Of a DNA stretch of 64,000 bases, positions 32,418 through 44,117 are shown one piece after another. The notes beneath the pieces were generated by a model. It saw only the letters and a program-made list of their open reading frames with translations, was not told where the DNA came from and made no database searches. The position numbers were made by a program, and so were the translations under genes. The number at the start of each line of letters is the position of its first letter. Positions within the stretch are counted from its first letter, which is position 1. The DNA comes from Sphaerosporella brunnea (Eukaryota > Ascomycota > Pezizomycetes > Pezizales > Pyronemataceae), in contig VXIS01000011.1 in assembly GCA_008704415.1 (NCBI GenBank), forward strand, positions 248,001 to 312,000, written 5' to 3'.

Positions 32418-33822
32418 GTAGGGTATGAGTTTTGAGTGCATCTGCGGGGGTGGGATAATAATCAAATAATCATTCGGTAAAGTGCGTGAGTGAGTGATCG
32501 TGATCTTATGTCCGACTTTACAACATGCTCTTCACCGCGGCACAGGGTCTACCGTATGTAGAAGTCTATAAATTTTCGGCATGGAGTACTCTAGGTACAG
32601 ACGGTTCCTGTTTCCTGAGGAGGATCAATCAGGTCTTTGATTGTCTAGGAAGTATGTATATACAGCGTTCGTGTATTCTACTTGCTACAAACACAACAAC
32701 TGCATACATTCTCACACTCTGCCTCTTCAACACTTTTCCACACACAGCACTTCACGAAGTTCTTCGCTCCGCCAACAACCGCCGAGAGCTATCCTCTAAA
32801 CACGGCAAATGCTGGAATACGCGTTCTTTCCTGACACAGGTATGACACGTTATTGGGCCGAGTTGCTGGATAGTGAGGCACTTGTTTTTTTTACTTGCAT
32901 GTCATCATATAGATTACGGCCATTTTTTTTTACAATCAACCTATGTTTTTTTTTTTTTTTTTTTGTTTTTTTTTTCTTTGCCTTCTGCAAGTTGTTTCAG
33001 CGCGCCGCCGCTGCACGCGACGGGCGAGGCAGTAGTGGCACAGTGCGCTTGAGGACTTCCGGCAGGTCCCGAAGCTGGAAAAGAAGCACACCTGCTTCTA
33101 CCTGCTGTTGTTGCTGGACGTTCGTGGTCGCCCGGAAGGATCCGGTGGCTTCTGTGGATGGGGGAGGGCATCGAGTGATACCTGTGAAGTCAGCTGGTTA
33201 AGTAGTTAGGCATGGTTAGTTTGGCAGGATATACCCGTCACCACCGAGCTGCCGCAGAGAAACTCAGCAGCAGCAGCAGCAGCAACCAGTTCCCTCTCCA
33301 AGAAATGCTTGCATGCACGGCTTGTACGGCTTGTACGGCTTTGAGGACCAAAAAATGATACTTCCTCTGCAGCCTGCCTATAAGTGAGTAACATGACTCC
33401 GGTACGGCTGGCAGGTCAGATCTTTTATGCATTGCTTAAGCACCTACTATCCGGGACTGACTGCTGTAAGTTTTCCATGTGTATGCTGATAGCACTTCTT
33501 ATAGTGAACTGGACTGCTACCAAGAGGGAGGAATTCTATCCCCACTGTGAGCTTGTCCATGTTGAAGAAGCGATGTGTGGCTATCGGAAGCAACGGTGGC
33601 CACTGGCCTTTTGTGGGAGCGACACACTTCCAAGAGGCGAAACTGCACAAAGCAAGAAGTTCTCATCTCCAACGATGGCCATTTCCTGGCGGAAAACGGT
33701 TAAGGCTGAAGAGAGTGTATGCCACAGACAGAAAAAAATTGTGCTCGTGGTTATTTTATTCGCAATTTTTTTTGCAGCCAGTTCTCTCAAACTGGGCTAA
33801 CAAAATCGTCGAAGCAGCAGTC

Positions 33823-33827
<5 letters not shown>

Positions 33828-33868
<41 letters not shown>
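33828..33868. repeat. 41-bp poly(A) tract
   Basis: An uninterrupted A-run on plus preceded by CAACAT. It may be a microsatellite or the tail of a retroposed sequence; no matching flanking duplication was found. Confidence 0.6.
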
Positions 33869-33870
<2 letters not shown>

Positions 33871-34324
33871 GTTCGTCTCGATGATCCAGGAATGCCCTCC
33901 GCGCACAATGTGGACTAAAAAACCAACTCGCCTGTTCGAAAGCCCCCCCCCCAAGGACTTGAAAGTTTTGACTTTTCATGTAAGTTCCTCATGTGGAACG
34001 TAGCTTCCTCCAGAGAATTTTTTGCCAACATCGATAAAAATTTGCCGATAGCAAAAGGTGTTCGGGCTTGTTATGGATGGCGATGGATGACACGATGAAG
34101 GGGTATATACTATGGGTTGAAACTCAAGGGAAGGATAATTATGAGTTCCATTCTGCTGAGCCTGCTCCCCCTCAAGGTAAATTATGGCTCGGGAACTTGG
34201 TTCTCGCTTTCTGCCACCACAAAAAAGAATGTTGGCTTGGACCACTTTGCGACTGACTGCAGGATCCACCTTCAGTCAACAGGCGACGCAAAAGATACCA
34301 CAAAAAAAAAAAAAAGAAAGGGGG

Positions 34325-34359
<35 letters not shown>

Positions 34360-34575
34360 AGAACCAGAAACGTCGTCGTCTTCGACCCCCGCTGCTTCTG
34401 CTGGTTGGTGTACAGAAGCGATAACGATCTACGAATCTCCTTGGGCTTGATCGTCCCGTCCAACCTGGTGCGATTGATTTTCCTCGACTCTTCATCGTTT
34501 CCTTGGAAGGGCCGCAGCCCCCAGCCCCGGTTGTAGGCGTATGCATACAGCAGTTCTCTTCTTATTATGTCATAT

Positions 34576-34624
34576 GGCATGGCCGCCGCAAGCGGCCGAA
34601 TGCAACATGATTAAAACAAAATAA
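34576..34624. repeat. dispersed ~47 bp repeat, copy 2
   Basis: Shares CATGGCCG, GCAAGCGGCCGAAT and ATGATTAAAACAAAA with 11613-11660. Confidence 0.5.
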
Positions 34625-35109
34625 ACGTACAGCAGGTCCAGTCATATTGAATGTCAATGTCAAGGACACTGACTTGCCTGTAGACGAAGCAGCAGATAAA
34701 GACTGGGGAGTAGGCGTGGTTTGTTCGGTCTCAGGTGAAATGTAGCTATTGCTGGTGGAGAAATCCAGACTTGGATCAGGTGACCGCTGTCCTGTTCAAC
34801 CCCTAAAATCCATGGCCAGGAGAGAAGGGGGTGGATAACTATTGCACATGCGGTTATGTACTATGTATGTATCCTTGGACCATAGAAATGACATGTAATT
34901 GGGACACAAGTGAGATCGGGTGTTTCATCAGACCGCAAGCGAGGTGTGATTTTCTTTTTGCTTGGTACATCACAAGTATGAAGTACGTATAAACCCCAAC
35001 CAACCGACCAACCAATCCTTCCCATCATCCCATCCCTTAGAATGTTATACCAGCGCAAGAAAAGATTTTGGGCGGCCACAGGGGCCTCAACAGCTCCTCC
35101 GGCAGTAAT

Positions 35110-37941
35110 CTAAGGCTCAGCAGGAGAATTGGCACCCGCGATAGGAGCGGCGACAACCGGAGTAGCCTTCTTGTTGTAAGCCCGCTTCTTGGGGGCAGCA
35201 TCTGAACCACTAGCCCCAGCAGGAGCGGCGGGGGTCTTTTTAGTGTAAGTCCGCTTCTTCGGAGCAGGGGCAGCAGCAGCATCGCCAGGAGGAACCGAAG
35301 GCTGGGCCTCACCGGTGGCCTCAGCAGGAGCGATGGCAGCCTTCTTTCTATAAACCCGCTTCTTGGGGGCAGCATCGGAACCACTAGCCTGACTGGTGGC
35401 CTCGGCAGAAGCGGCGGGAGTCTTCTTTCTGTAAACCCGCTTCTTGGGGGCAGCATCGGAACCACTAGCCTGACCGGTGGCCTCGGCAGAAGCGGCGGGA
35501 GTCTTTTTAGTGTAAGTCCGCTTCTTCGGAGCAGGGGCAGCAGCAGCATCGCCAGGAGGAACCGAAGGCTGGGCCTCACCGGTGGCCTCAGCAGGAGCGA
35601 TGGCAGCCTTCTTTCTATAAACCCGCTTCTTGGGGGCAGCATCGGAACCACTAGCCTGACTGGTGGCCTCGGCAGAAGCGGCGGGAGTCTTCTTCGTGTA
35701 AGTCCGCTTCTTCGGAGCAGGGGCAACAGCATCGCCAGAAGGAACCAAAGGCTGGGCAGAACCACTGGTCTCACCGGTGGCCTCAGCAGAAGCGGCGGGA
35801 GTCTTCTTAGTGTAAGTCCGCTTCTTCGGAGCAGGGGCAACAGCAGCATCGCCAGGAGGAACCAGAGGCTGGGCAGCAACATCGCCAGAAGGAACCAAAG
35901 GCTGGGTAGAACCACTGGCCTCACCGGGGGCCTCAGCAGAAGCGGCGGGGATCTTCTTGTTGTAACCCCGCTTCTTGGGAGCCGTAGTTTGTGCAGCAAC
36001 ACCAAAAGGAATATCGGGGCTAATTGAAGCACCAGCGCCTTCATCAGGTGCGGCGGTTACCTTCTTGGTATACGCCCGTTTCTTAGGAGCTGGGGCAGCC
36101 GGGGGCGCAACAGCTTCTCCAGCGGAAGTCAGCAGCTGGGCAGAGGTACCGGTAGAGGCAGCATCCCCTATAGGAGCAGGGACAGCGGGCGTGGCATTAC
36201 GTGATCTCTTGTTCGGCTGGGGTAGATCCTCCGGATCAGGAGCCGGGCGCTTGAGCGAGGGCGCAACAGCATCTCCAGCGGGGACCTGCGGCTCAGTCGA
36301 GGTTGCTGTTGAGCCAGTCGGAACAGGGACAGCGACCTTCTTGTGCGATTTCTTCCGCACTGGTGGAGCAGTTGCTTCAGCCAGGGCATGGGCAGAGGCA
36401 GTCGTGCCGGCGGCATTGCTTGCGACATCTGCGGGTTTCGAACGCTTCGGGCGCTTGCGCGGTGAAGTCTGCATAGTTGAAGCAGACTCGAGAGCAGTAG
36501 GACCACTGTTCATGCCCTTGAATTTGACCGCGATCCTCGGAATCGGAAACGCTGGCGCGTCCTCAAAATTGATGGATTCACCTTGCTGATTGTCAAATCT
36601 ATTGACCCAGTTGATATGATTCAAGCCATCAATGTTGGGAGGTGGATGAGCATCTGATTGCGATGGATCCGGAACCGTGGATTGGGCGTTGCCCAGAGAG
36701 CTGGCGGATGCTTTAAGCGGGTGATTTGCGGCCGAAGGCATAGGGAAAGCGCCATCCTGCAAGTCGTTAAACGTAGAAGACTGCGGCATACTAAGTACTT
36801 CAGCGGTGGTGGTTGCAGAAACCTTGGCCGCAGGTTCCCTGGGCGCGGGCTGCTTCGACACCGGCTGCTTGGGAACAAGCCGCTTCGGAGGTTGCTGCTC
36901 TGTGGTGGACTGGCCCTGAGCTGGCTCATTCAAGGCAGCTTGCTGCTTTGCAGCCAGGTGATATTCGTTAGCAACATTCAGCCAAGGAATAAATCGAAGA
37001 ATTACCTTATCCTCGGTGGGTCCAACAAAAAGTGTAGTTCCAATATTACTTTCTATTGCTCCGGATTCCTCTGGATGTTCCGAAATACCAGGCACAGCAT
37101 GGCCCCGTCCTCCAGTGGTGGGCGGGTTCGCGATGCCAGCAACAGGCTGAGGAGCACCTGTTTTTCCCGCCACTGTTTCCTTTTTCGATTTTCCCCTCCG
37201 ATTCTCCTTGGCCTTCTGCTTCAACTCATTTTCCTTCTTCTCCTTCTCCCTATTCAAGAGCTCCTGAATCTTCATCTCCTTCAACTCTCTCTCTCTCTCC
37301 TTCTTCAAGAACTCCTTCTGCTTCAACTCACTTTCCTTCTTCTCCTTCTCCCTATTCAAGAGCTCCTGAACCTTCATCTCCTTCAATTCTCTCTCTCTCT
37401 CCTTCTTCAAGAACTCCTGAATCTCCTTCTGCTTCAACTCATTTTCCTTCTTCTCCTTCTCCCTCTTCAAGAGATCCTTCTTCCTCCACTCGTTCTTCCG
37501 TTCCTCCTCCTCCTCCCTCTTCCTCCTCTGCTCCGCCTCCAACTCCTCGACGCGTCTCCTCCGTGTCTCATCGCGGGAATTATTCCATTGACGTTCCTAG
37601 CGGTCAACTTGCATCTTCCCAGACGATTCGACCAGATCCTTGACGACATCCAGCTCAGCCACGCTGGTCAGCATGAGGCGTTGCTTCGCGATACGTTCCT
37701 CGAGCGCTCGGATCTCGGCACGCTGCTCCTCGGCCGACTTGTTGGCGTCCGGCAGGCTCGCAACCAGGTTTCGCGCTTTGGCGATCTTGAGCCGCAGCGC
37801 GTTGCTCTCGTGCGCGATGTCTTTCGCGTCGATCTCGTCGCTGTACACCCGCTGTATCAGCTCGTGCAGGTCCGGTACGAAGTCGAAGGCGTTCGGTGGG
37901 ATCGGTGTGTCGCCGGCGGCGGTGGCATTTGGCGTGGCCAT
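35110..37941 (-). CDS. MED9: Mediator subunit 9 domain, apparently fused to a long Lys/Arg-repeat tail
   Basis: Exon 1 (37941-37648) encodes the Med9 domain: AFDFVPDLHELIQRVYSDEI, DAKDIAHESNALRLKIAKAR, LVASLPDANKSAEEQRAEIR and ALEERIAKQ. Read through, this frame stops at 37597 after 114 aa. A 51-bp intron (GTCGTC donor 37647, GTTGAC branch, TAG acceptor 37597) joins it in frame to 37596-35110, giving 926 aa. That downstream frame has no ATG at its beginning, which favours fusion. Residues ~99-230 are a Lys/Glu coiled coil (KREKEKKENELKQKE repeats); residues ~480-920 are about 13 modules around APKKRTYTKKTPAASAEATG. Med9 is in the Mediator middle module; the tail's role is unknown, perhaps DNA or chromatin binding. 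The alternative is a short MED9 plus a separate gene with an unseen start. Confidence is high for MED9, moderate for the fusion. Confidence 0.65.
35242..35693 (-). repeat. 267-bp in-frame tandem duplication in the MED9 tail
   Basis: About 185 bp at 35242-35427 recur essentially unchanged at 35509-35693, a period of 267 bp (89 codons). Shorter 60-90 bp versions extend to about 36100. Confidence 0.7.
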
Positions 37942-38277
37942 GCTGAGATCCTAGCCGTTGCTGCTACCTGGTTCAATGTATCGTTGTGTGTGAAATGAAT
38001 GTGAGGTGCGTGGATAATAGGTATGGTAATGAGGTGTGTGATAAGGTGATAGGGTGTGGTGTGGTGGTAAAGGAAGGAAAGATGAGGTGGAGCTGTTGAA
38101 CCGAGTTCCAAGTCAACCTTGGGTCACGTGGTCACTCAAACATGGAAGGAAAACCCTAGAAAACCCAATTCGAGTGATGATTCGAGCAGCAAGTCTCAAC
38201 CTTGATCAAAGCGAATTTCTTTATATTTTACCCAGTAAAAAGAAAACAAAAAAAACTCCCGTCTCTACCTTCTAACT
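37942..38277. other. MED9 promoter / phosphoglycerate mutase 3' region
   Basis: 336 bp with GTGGTGTGG-type and A-rich runs. No gene seen. Confidence 0.5.
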
Positions 38278-40592
38278 CTAATCGCCTCTAACGAGCAAGC
38301 TCCTTCCAGTCATAGCCTCAGGCTGAGGCAGTCCCATGACATCCAAGATAGTAGGAGCAACGTCACCAAGGACACCTCCGTTCTTGTCCAGACTCCAACC
38401 CTCGGGTGCGTTTGCCATAACGAAGGGAACAGGGTTGGTCGTGTGCGCCGTCTTGGGCTTTCCTTCGCCGTTCAACATCTCCTCGGCGTTTCCGTGGTCT
38501 GCAGTCACGAACAGGATGTATCCGTGCTTCTTGCACGCCTCATAAACCGCTCCGATGGCCTGGTCAGTGTGCGTAACAGCTTCCACGGCAGCCTCGTAAA
38601 CACCGGTGTGGCCGACCATGTCCTTATCTCGTGTTAGCTGTTTCGGAGTCTGGGAAAGGGCGGGGTACACATACAGGAGGTGCGAAGTTGTTCATGACGA
38701 AATCGAATTGGCCTTCTCCAATGCGCTCAGCCATCTTGTCACCGACTTCATGGCAGCTCATCTTCGGCTGCAGATCGTAGGTAGCAACACGAGGAGAAGG
38801 GATCATGTCGCGAATCTCGTTTTCGAATTGCTTCTCGACTCCACCGTTGAAGAAGAAGGTAACGTGGGCGTACTTTTCGGTCTCAGCGATGTGGCATTGC
38901 TTCAGCTTCTGCTTGGCAAGCCATTCCGCCAAAACGTCGTCCATGCGCTGAGGCGGGAAGGCGGCCGGGAAGGGGTAGTCCGCCTTGTACTGGGTCATGG
39001 TTGTGATGTGGATGTTCTGGGGGACCTTGAGGGAGCTGTCTGTGATATGGGAGGAGTCCACACCAAGGAGGAGAGTGATCTCACGCATACGGTCGGCACG
39101 GTAGTTGAAGAAGAAAAGAGTGTCATTGTCTACAGAATTTGTTAGAACTGCTTTATAGGCCATACTTCCCACGGAAGCGATCTTTCTTCGCTACCCCTAA
39201 TGTTTGTTATATCCGGATTTTATGCCCGTACCCGCCTTCAGGAGGCGAATTTTCTTAGCTAACCCCAATTTTTGTTGTATCCAGCGTACCCACCTCCGAG
39301 TGAGTGAACGTAATGTGAATGATGAATGAAGTCCGGTGCCTTTACCAACGAGGGGTTCTGTCAAGAACATCTGGTGGCAGTCCTACGTCAACTCTGCAAG
39401 AGCTGATATTGTTGCCCACAGATAGTAAACCCAGGCTAGGTTCGACACCCGGCTCTAGGCTATTGCTTGTAGGAGCGCTATTCCGATAGGTGTCGACGCA
39501 TCGAACCCTCGGCGCTGTGATGGAAGAGGGACGACGTGTCGCAGTTGGTGGCAGGGGATTATGCTGTGCGTCAGAGGTGGGGCATTGCCGATGGGAGCAA
39601 GAGCAGCAACAATGTCACCGCACCGCAACATTTTCACCGAAGGCGGACAAAGGGGCACGCTGGAGCCTGGATACAACAAACCTTAGGGGAATAGCGAAGA
39701 AGTTTCGCTTCCAGAGGGGGTACGGCGCCGCATAAAATCCTTTGCTAGGAATTGATGAAATGAGAGGGACGGGGTAGGTACCCTTGACACGGGCCTCGTC
39801 GCCGTTGACAATAATGGGCTTCAGGAACTCGTCGGTCTCGCCCTTCTCGTACCGCTCCTTGATCTTTGCGACGGGGTCTTCGGTAGCCTCTCCCTCGCCA
39901 GCGATGATTCCCTTCAAGGCAACGGTGACACGGTCCCATCTCTTGTCACGGTCCATCGCGTAGTAACGGCCGACAACCGTGGCGATCTTCGCAACACTCT
40001 CCATCCCCAGCTCTTTAATCTTGTCCAACAGCTCCTGCATGTACTGGGCAGCACTCTTGGGGTCGGTATCTCTACCATCGCCGAAGAAGTGGATGTAGAC
40101 ATGTGGAATCCCCATCGTCTTAGCCGTCTTCAAGAGCTCGTACAGATGCGCATTGTGGGAGTGGACTCCTCCGTCCGAGACCAATCCAAGCAGATGCAAC
40201 CGTCCGTTGGTGTCCTTGGCGTGCTGGAACGACGCACGAAGGTTTTCGGTGTTGATGAAGTCGCCCTTCTTCATGGTTTGGTCGATGCGGACGACGTCTT
40301 GCCAGACAACACGGCCAGCGCCGATGTTCAGGTGGCCGACCTCACTGTTGCCCATCAGGCCCTCGGGCAAGCCGACGGCGAGAGAGGAAGCCTCAAGGAG
40401 CGTGTAGCCGGCATTGCTGCGGAAGCCGTTCATCACCGGGGTGTCGGCGGCGCAGATGGCATCGCCGGGCTTGTTGGGGACGGGAGCGACTCCCCAGCCG
40501 TCGATAACGACTTGGTCAAGGTGTCAGCAGGCGGAGAAAAGGGCGGGGGGACAGAGGGCGGGTTTACTGAGCGCAATCTTGTGAGCGACCAT
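38278..40592 (-). CDS. gpmI: 2,3-bisphosphoglycerate-independent phosphoglycerate mutase
   Basis: Four exons: 40592-40568, 40510-39782, 39129-38675, 38622-38278; 517 aa, normal for the family. It starts MVAHKIALIVIDGWG (metal-ligand Asp12) and has the phosphoserine motif LMGNSEVGHLNIGAGR (Ser64), LLGLVSDGGVHSHNAHLYEL, HFFGDGRDTDPKSA, TVVGRYYAMDRDKRWDR, FFFNYRADRMREIT, FDFVMNNFAPPDMVGHTGVY and LFVTADHGNAEEM. The enzyme interconverts 3- and 2-phosphoglycerate in cytosolic glycolysis using two metal ions, as in most filamentous fungi. Intron 2 (39781-39130) is about 650 bp, over ten times the local norm, because it contains an inverted-repeat element. Confidence 0.95.
39212..39742. mobile_element. 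inverted-repeat element in intron 2 of phosphoglycerate mutase
   Basis: The left arm (about 39212-39285) and the inverted right arm (about 39672-39742) share ATTTTATGC, CGTACCC, GGAGGCGAA-like, TTCTTMGCTA and TTGTTGTATCCAG in order, at roughly 75-80% identity by eye. A further partial copy of the arm lies at 39174-39213. No coding capacity. It is a degraded MITE-like insertion removed by splicing. Confidence 0.6.
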
Positions 40593-40989
40593 TTTCGCGT
40601 GAGGAAAAGTCTAGTCAGAGAAGAAGAGGAAGAAACCGAAGGGAGGGAAGCGGCCGGAGGTAGTTTATAAGTCTATTTTCTTCTATTGCAGGGATTGGGG
40701 AGGTTTTGAGGGGGATGCGTGGGACGCCGTTGATGGGACCAGAATCAGATGGTGATGGAGGGGAGGTGGTGGTGGTGGTGGTGGTGGTGGGGGTGGTTTT
40801 GCTGGGTTTCCATGACATCGTCTGTGTCAAGGCGGGGGTTGCACTCTATCTCTGGCTACGTAATACAATCGGCATCCGTCTTTTCGGCGAGCAGAGCACA
40901 ACCCCGGCAGAAACTAGAGGAAGGAAGACGTGCTTCTGTCTCGCCGTCCTGTTGGTCTCTTTTCGCGGCAGAATAGAAACGTAAACAAG

Positions 40990-40992
<3 letters not shown>

Positions 40993-41031
<39 letters not shown>

Positions 41032-41032
41032 G
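40993..41032. repeat. (ACAG)n tetranucleotide microsatellite
   Basis: About ten ACAG units in a row upstream of phosphoglycerate mutase. Confidence 0.9.
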
Positions 41033-41515
41033 CTCGACAAACAGCACCCCGGTGGACGTCGACCTCGAAAGCCGAGGCGCGGCGGCTCTCGGAACGCGTT
41101 CGTCCCAACGCCTCGGCTCACGAAGGCGAACCGGCCCGTCCGCAGCAGATCCGGCAACTCTTGATGGTGGAGTGGAGCGCTTGTTCTGGAGCAGACGCCG
41201 CAACATCCGCCCCAATCGCCCGCGGGTAAGTAACGTTACGCTATGATCCGATTCGCCGTGCTGGATACGTGACGATCATTGGTAGTAGACCGACTTCTCA
41301 GCAAAAGCATCGCCAGATGTTGTTGAGCCCATTCTGGACGGCCGCAACCGTTTCCGCACTGGCAGCCCGCTCTCACGAGATGCATTCGATGTCATGCTTC
41401 ATAATTCAAACAGAGGGGAAATGTCTATCTCACGTGATAGACCAGAGGTTGGAGAGGTGTAACGATTAAAACAAACAGCTCGAGCATGAGGTACTCTCTG
41501 GCTAAGCAAAAAGAA

Positions 41516-41877
41516 CGGTTAATGATTGAGATGCCCCCAACTTGGCCACACTTTCCCTATCTCTGAGATGCCGCAGTTGACGCCCGAGAGCGCGGCGGAC
41601 AGGATATGAGCTGTGTCAGATGGAGTAGTCTGCCAGAATTCTCCACGCAGCCAATAAATTTGATGGCACACACACGCGCGCACGAGTAACCCACTATCTC
41701 TTGAGAAAGCCCCAGGGGTTCAATCCTTTTTATACCACTGCGCCGCCGAGGCTTTTCTACATCTGCGTGAAGTCGCACGGAATCATGGACTGTGCGCGCA
41801 TGCCACAGATGCTTGGAGAAAATATCACCCTGCAACGAAAGGCCTCTTGAAAATCGGGGCATCTCAATCATCAACCG
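41516..41877. mobile_element. 362-bp inverted-repeat element, hAT-like MITE candidate
   Basis: CGGTTAATGATTGAGATGCCCC at 41516-41537 recurs inverted at 41856-41877 with one difference. AAAAAGAA lies directly left, and AAAAAGAA also lies right after one extra T, so an 8-bp target duplication (the hAT pattern) is possible. No coding capacity. Confidence 0.5.
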
Positions 41878-44117
41878 TAAAAAGAAACGTAAGACCATCG
41901 GGGCATCTTTAGATGCCCCCTCCGTCCATCGACTTTGCGCTTACAAGTAAAGGACCCATCCCATCTACTCTGCAAGCTCTTTCTGCAATCAGCAGGTCTC
42001 CTCCCTGTTTTTACGGTTTAAGACGGTGCATCAAACAGTCCGCCATTACGCTCCGGCTGCGTGCAGGCGGAAATGTACTCGTACATACTTGGTGGGATTA
42101 GATAAAAAGCCCAATGCTAATCCGCCTTCATAAATTTCGACGCGGTTCTAGCACTCAACGGTTGTAACCCGCTCGCGCACGCACACAGACTGGTATCGAT
42201 GCCGGAACCGTCCGGGTGGGCTGGCTGGCTGGCCATTGTGGTTGACAGCCTCCGAGTGGTCTCCAGTGAAACAATCAACACTCGAGAAGTAGTTCTGGTA
42301 TGTACATACTGTCTAAATTTCGCAGTGCCAGGGCAGCCGATGCAGCCATTGAGCAGCCATGTACGGTAGTACAGCCCGAGTTAGAGAAGGAGGCAACGTC
42401 GATTTCTCGAACAGACCGTGGACCAACGCAAAACACTTTCGCGGCATCCCGAACCTCGTCACGCTGGGGGCGCTTGGCCCACAGCGTTAACACTGGCCGA
42501 TACGAGGTCCTCAAGAGAATCGTACGCTTTCTCCGTGACGTCTCACCGGGAGACATGCTTGAAACAGGTTAGGGTGAGCGAGGTATATCAGGTGAGCAGT
42601 CCTGCGAGAAAGTAAAGTCTTCGAATTTGCCAAGCACATCACCCATTCGTTGCTTGTGCCCAGTATATAGTATGTCTCCCTCTTGCGTCAAGCTCGGAAC
42701 GGCTTGGACGAAGGAGGAATGACGGAGGCTCTTCTAAGCAGATGGGTCAAAGGAAAGCGGGCTACTTTTCGTTCCGCCGTTCGTTTCCCATCACCCCTAC
42801 GTATACCCATCGAGATGTCGATCGATCTCTAACTGGGCAATTCTAGATTAGTGAGAGAGATGTGGTGGGAGATGTGTCCTTTCAGGGAAATTCGACGTGA
42901 GAATGGCTAAGGCGTTGATTAAAGCTGGAAAAATAACGGCCGCGGAGGAGGAGGCCGACAACGTAACGCACTGTGAGGCGGCACATATCAGCCCTCATGG
43001 GAGGAATGAGGCCTTTGGTAGGTACTTATTGTCTACGTCTACCCTCTCATACTCACTATTTCTAGAGCGAATCGAAGAAGTACTTTGGGTGTTTATCTCA
43101 ATGCTTGCACCTGGACTCGGTTCCAAGCCAACATTGACAAACTGTACAATGGACTTTTTTTTTTGTCCTCGGATCGGCATCGAGATTTCGGGGCATTCGA
43201 AATTTGGCTTCAAAGAAACCGAGGTGAATAAGTATTATCCTCAGAATAGGAACCAGATATACTGGCTGTGTTTAGCAGGAGAATGAGTACGGCCAGGAGA
43301 TATGTGCTTCCCCGGGAATTTAGGGAAAAGGTCGGCCAGACAGTCGTGTTCGTCAACCGTGCTAAGCAGGACATCCACCACCCGGACAGAGCTCCACGCG
43401 GCATTGGCCGGGTCCTGGGGCCGGCCAACATGTCCAGCGTCTCATCCGAGACTTGCGGTACTATCAGAAGACCAAAAAGACTTACGCTCATTGTCCGCGG
43501 TCAGAGGGCTCATCGAAGTTTGGTGAGATTTCTTCCTATCGGTTACCACAAACAGGATATTCTTTGTATAAACGCCATGATGGATTCGTCTCTCAACGAC
43601 CGGCCCTGGGTTATGAGAGGTGGGCGGTGCGAGACAAGTCATGTGGCTAACTTTTTTTTTTTTTTTTCCCTTTTGTTACAAATTTGTCACCTCTGGCCTC
43701 CTCATTCAAGTTGCTGCCTGCAGTATTATTTCAGTTCATCTTCTTCGATCGTGTGTCCCCAGAAGCACGCTTTGGCTCTCATCCTGCCTGTGCCGCTTCG
43801 GAAAACATGCAACTCCAATACCCCAGTAAGGTGGTCTGGGAAGGAGAACAAATCTTTTCTTCCTCTTCGTTCTCTTCATGATTTTCTGGAGGGCGGGGGG
43901 GAGATCCAGGAGGTGTTTTGCACACGCCGGCCAGAAAAAAACTGCCAGCCACGAACTTGAACTCAAACATACAGGACGTGAGTGATAATATGTGGGTCCA
44001 ATAGTTCCCTCAGCTTTTAACCCCTCCCCCCCCCCCCCCACTACCTTCAACCCTCCCTCCCTACTGCCCACCCCCTCGCAACACTAACATTAACCCCCCC
44101 CCCCCCCCACCACCAAC

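Larger units (their letters stand above)
32418..35109. other. 2.7-kb gene-poor tract with long poly(A) runs
   Basis: It holds a 41-A run at 33828-33868, an A-run at 34312-34325 and a 33-A run at 34325-34357, T-runs near 32927-32974, CGGCTTGTA tandem units near 33317-33340, and the second copy of the dispersed repeat. A minus frame next to the second A-run (about 34360-34470) reads RLDGTIKPKEIRRSLSLLYT, which may be a coding relic. No intact gene seen. Confidence 0.5.
40593..44117. other. 3.5-kb gene-poor region
   Basis: It contains GGT triplets at 40765-40793, an (ACAG)n microsatellite at 40993-41032, an inverted-repeat element at 41516-41877 and a GGGGCATCTTTAGATGCCCC palindrome at 41900-41919. 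The longest frame (43268-43960, plus) ends in simple sequence and shows no family. A short frame from 42903 (MAKALIKAGKITAAEEEADN) may be a relic. No supported gene. Confidence 0.45.

Noticed and set aside
34272..34580. 102-aa minus frame with IKPKEIRRSLSLL
   Set aside because: Half of it is poly-Phe from the A-run; not enough to call a gene.
35037..36044. 335-aa minus-strand frame rich in LRRSGLTLRRLPPLL repeats
   Set aside because: It is the out-of-frame shadow of the Lys/Arg repeat tail of the MED9 gene; the repeats keep several frames open.
42897..43286. 129-aa plus frame starting near MAKALIKAGKITAAEEEADN
   Set aside because: The first part looks protein-like, but no domain or partner exon was found; kept only as a possible relic.
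43268..43960. 230-aa plus frame
   Set aside because: It runs into poly-Phe from a T-run and shows no family motif on either strand.
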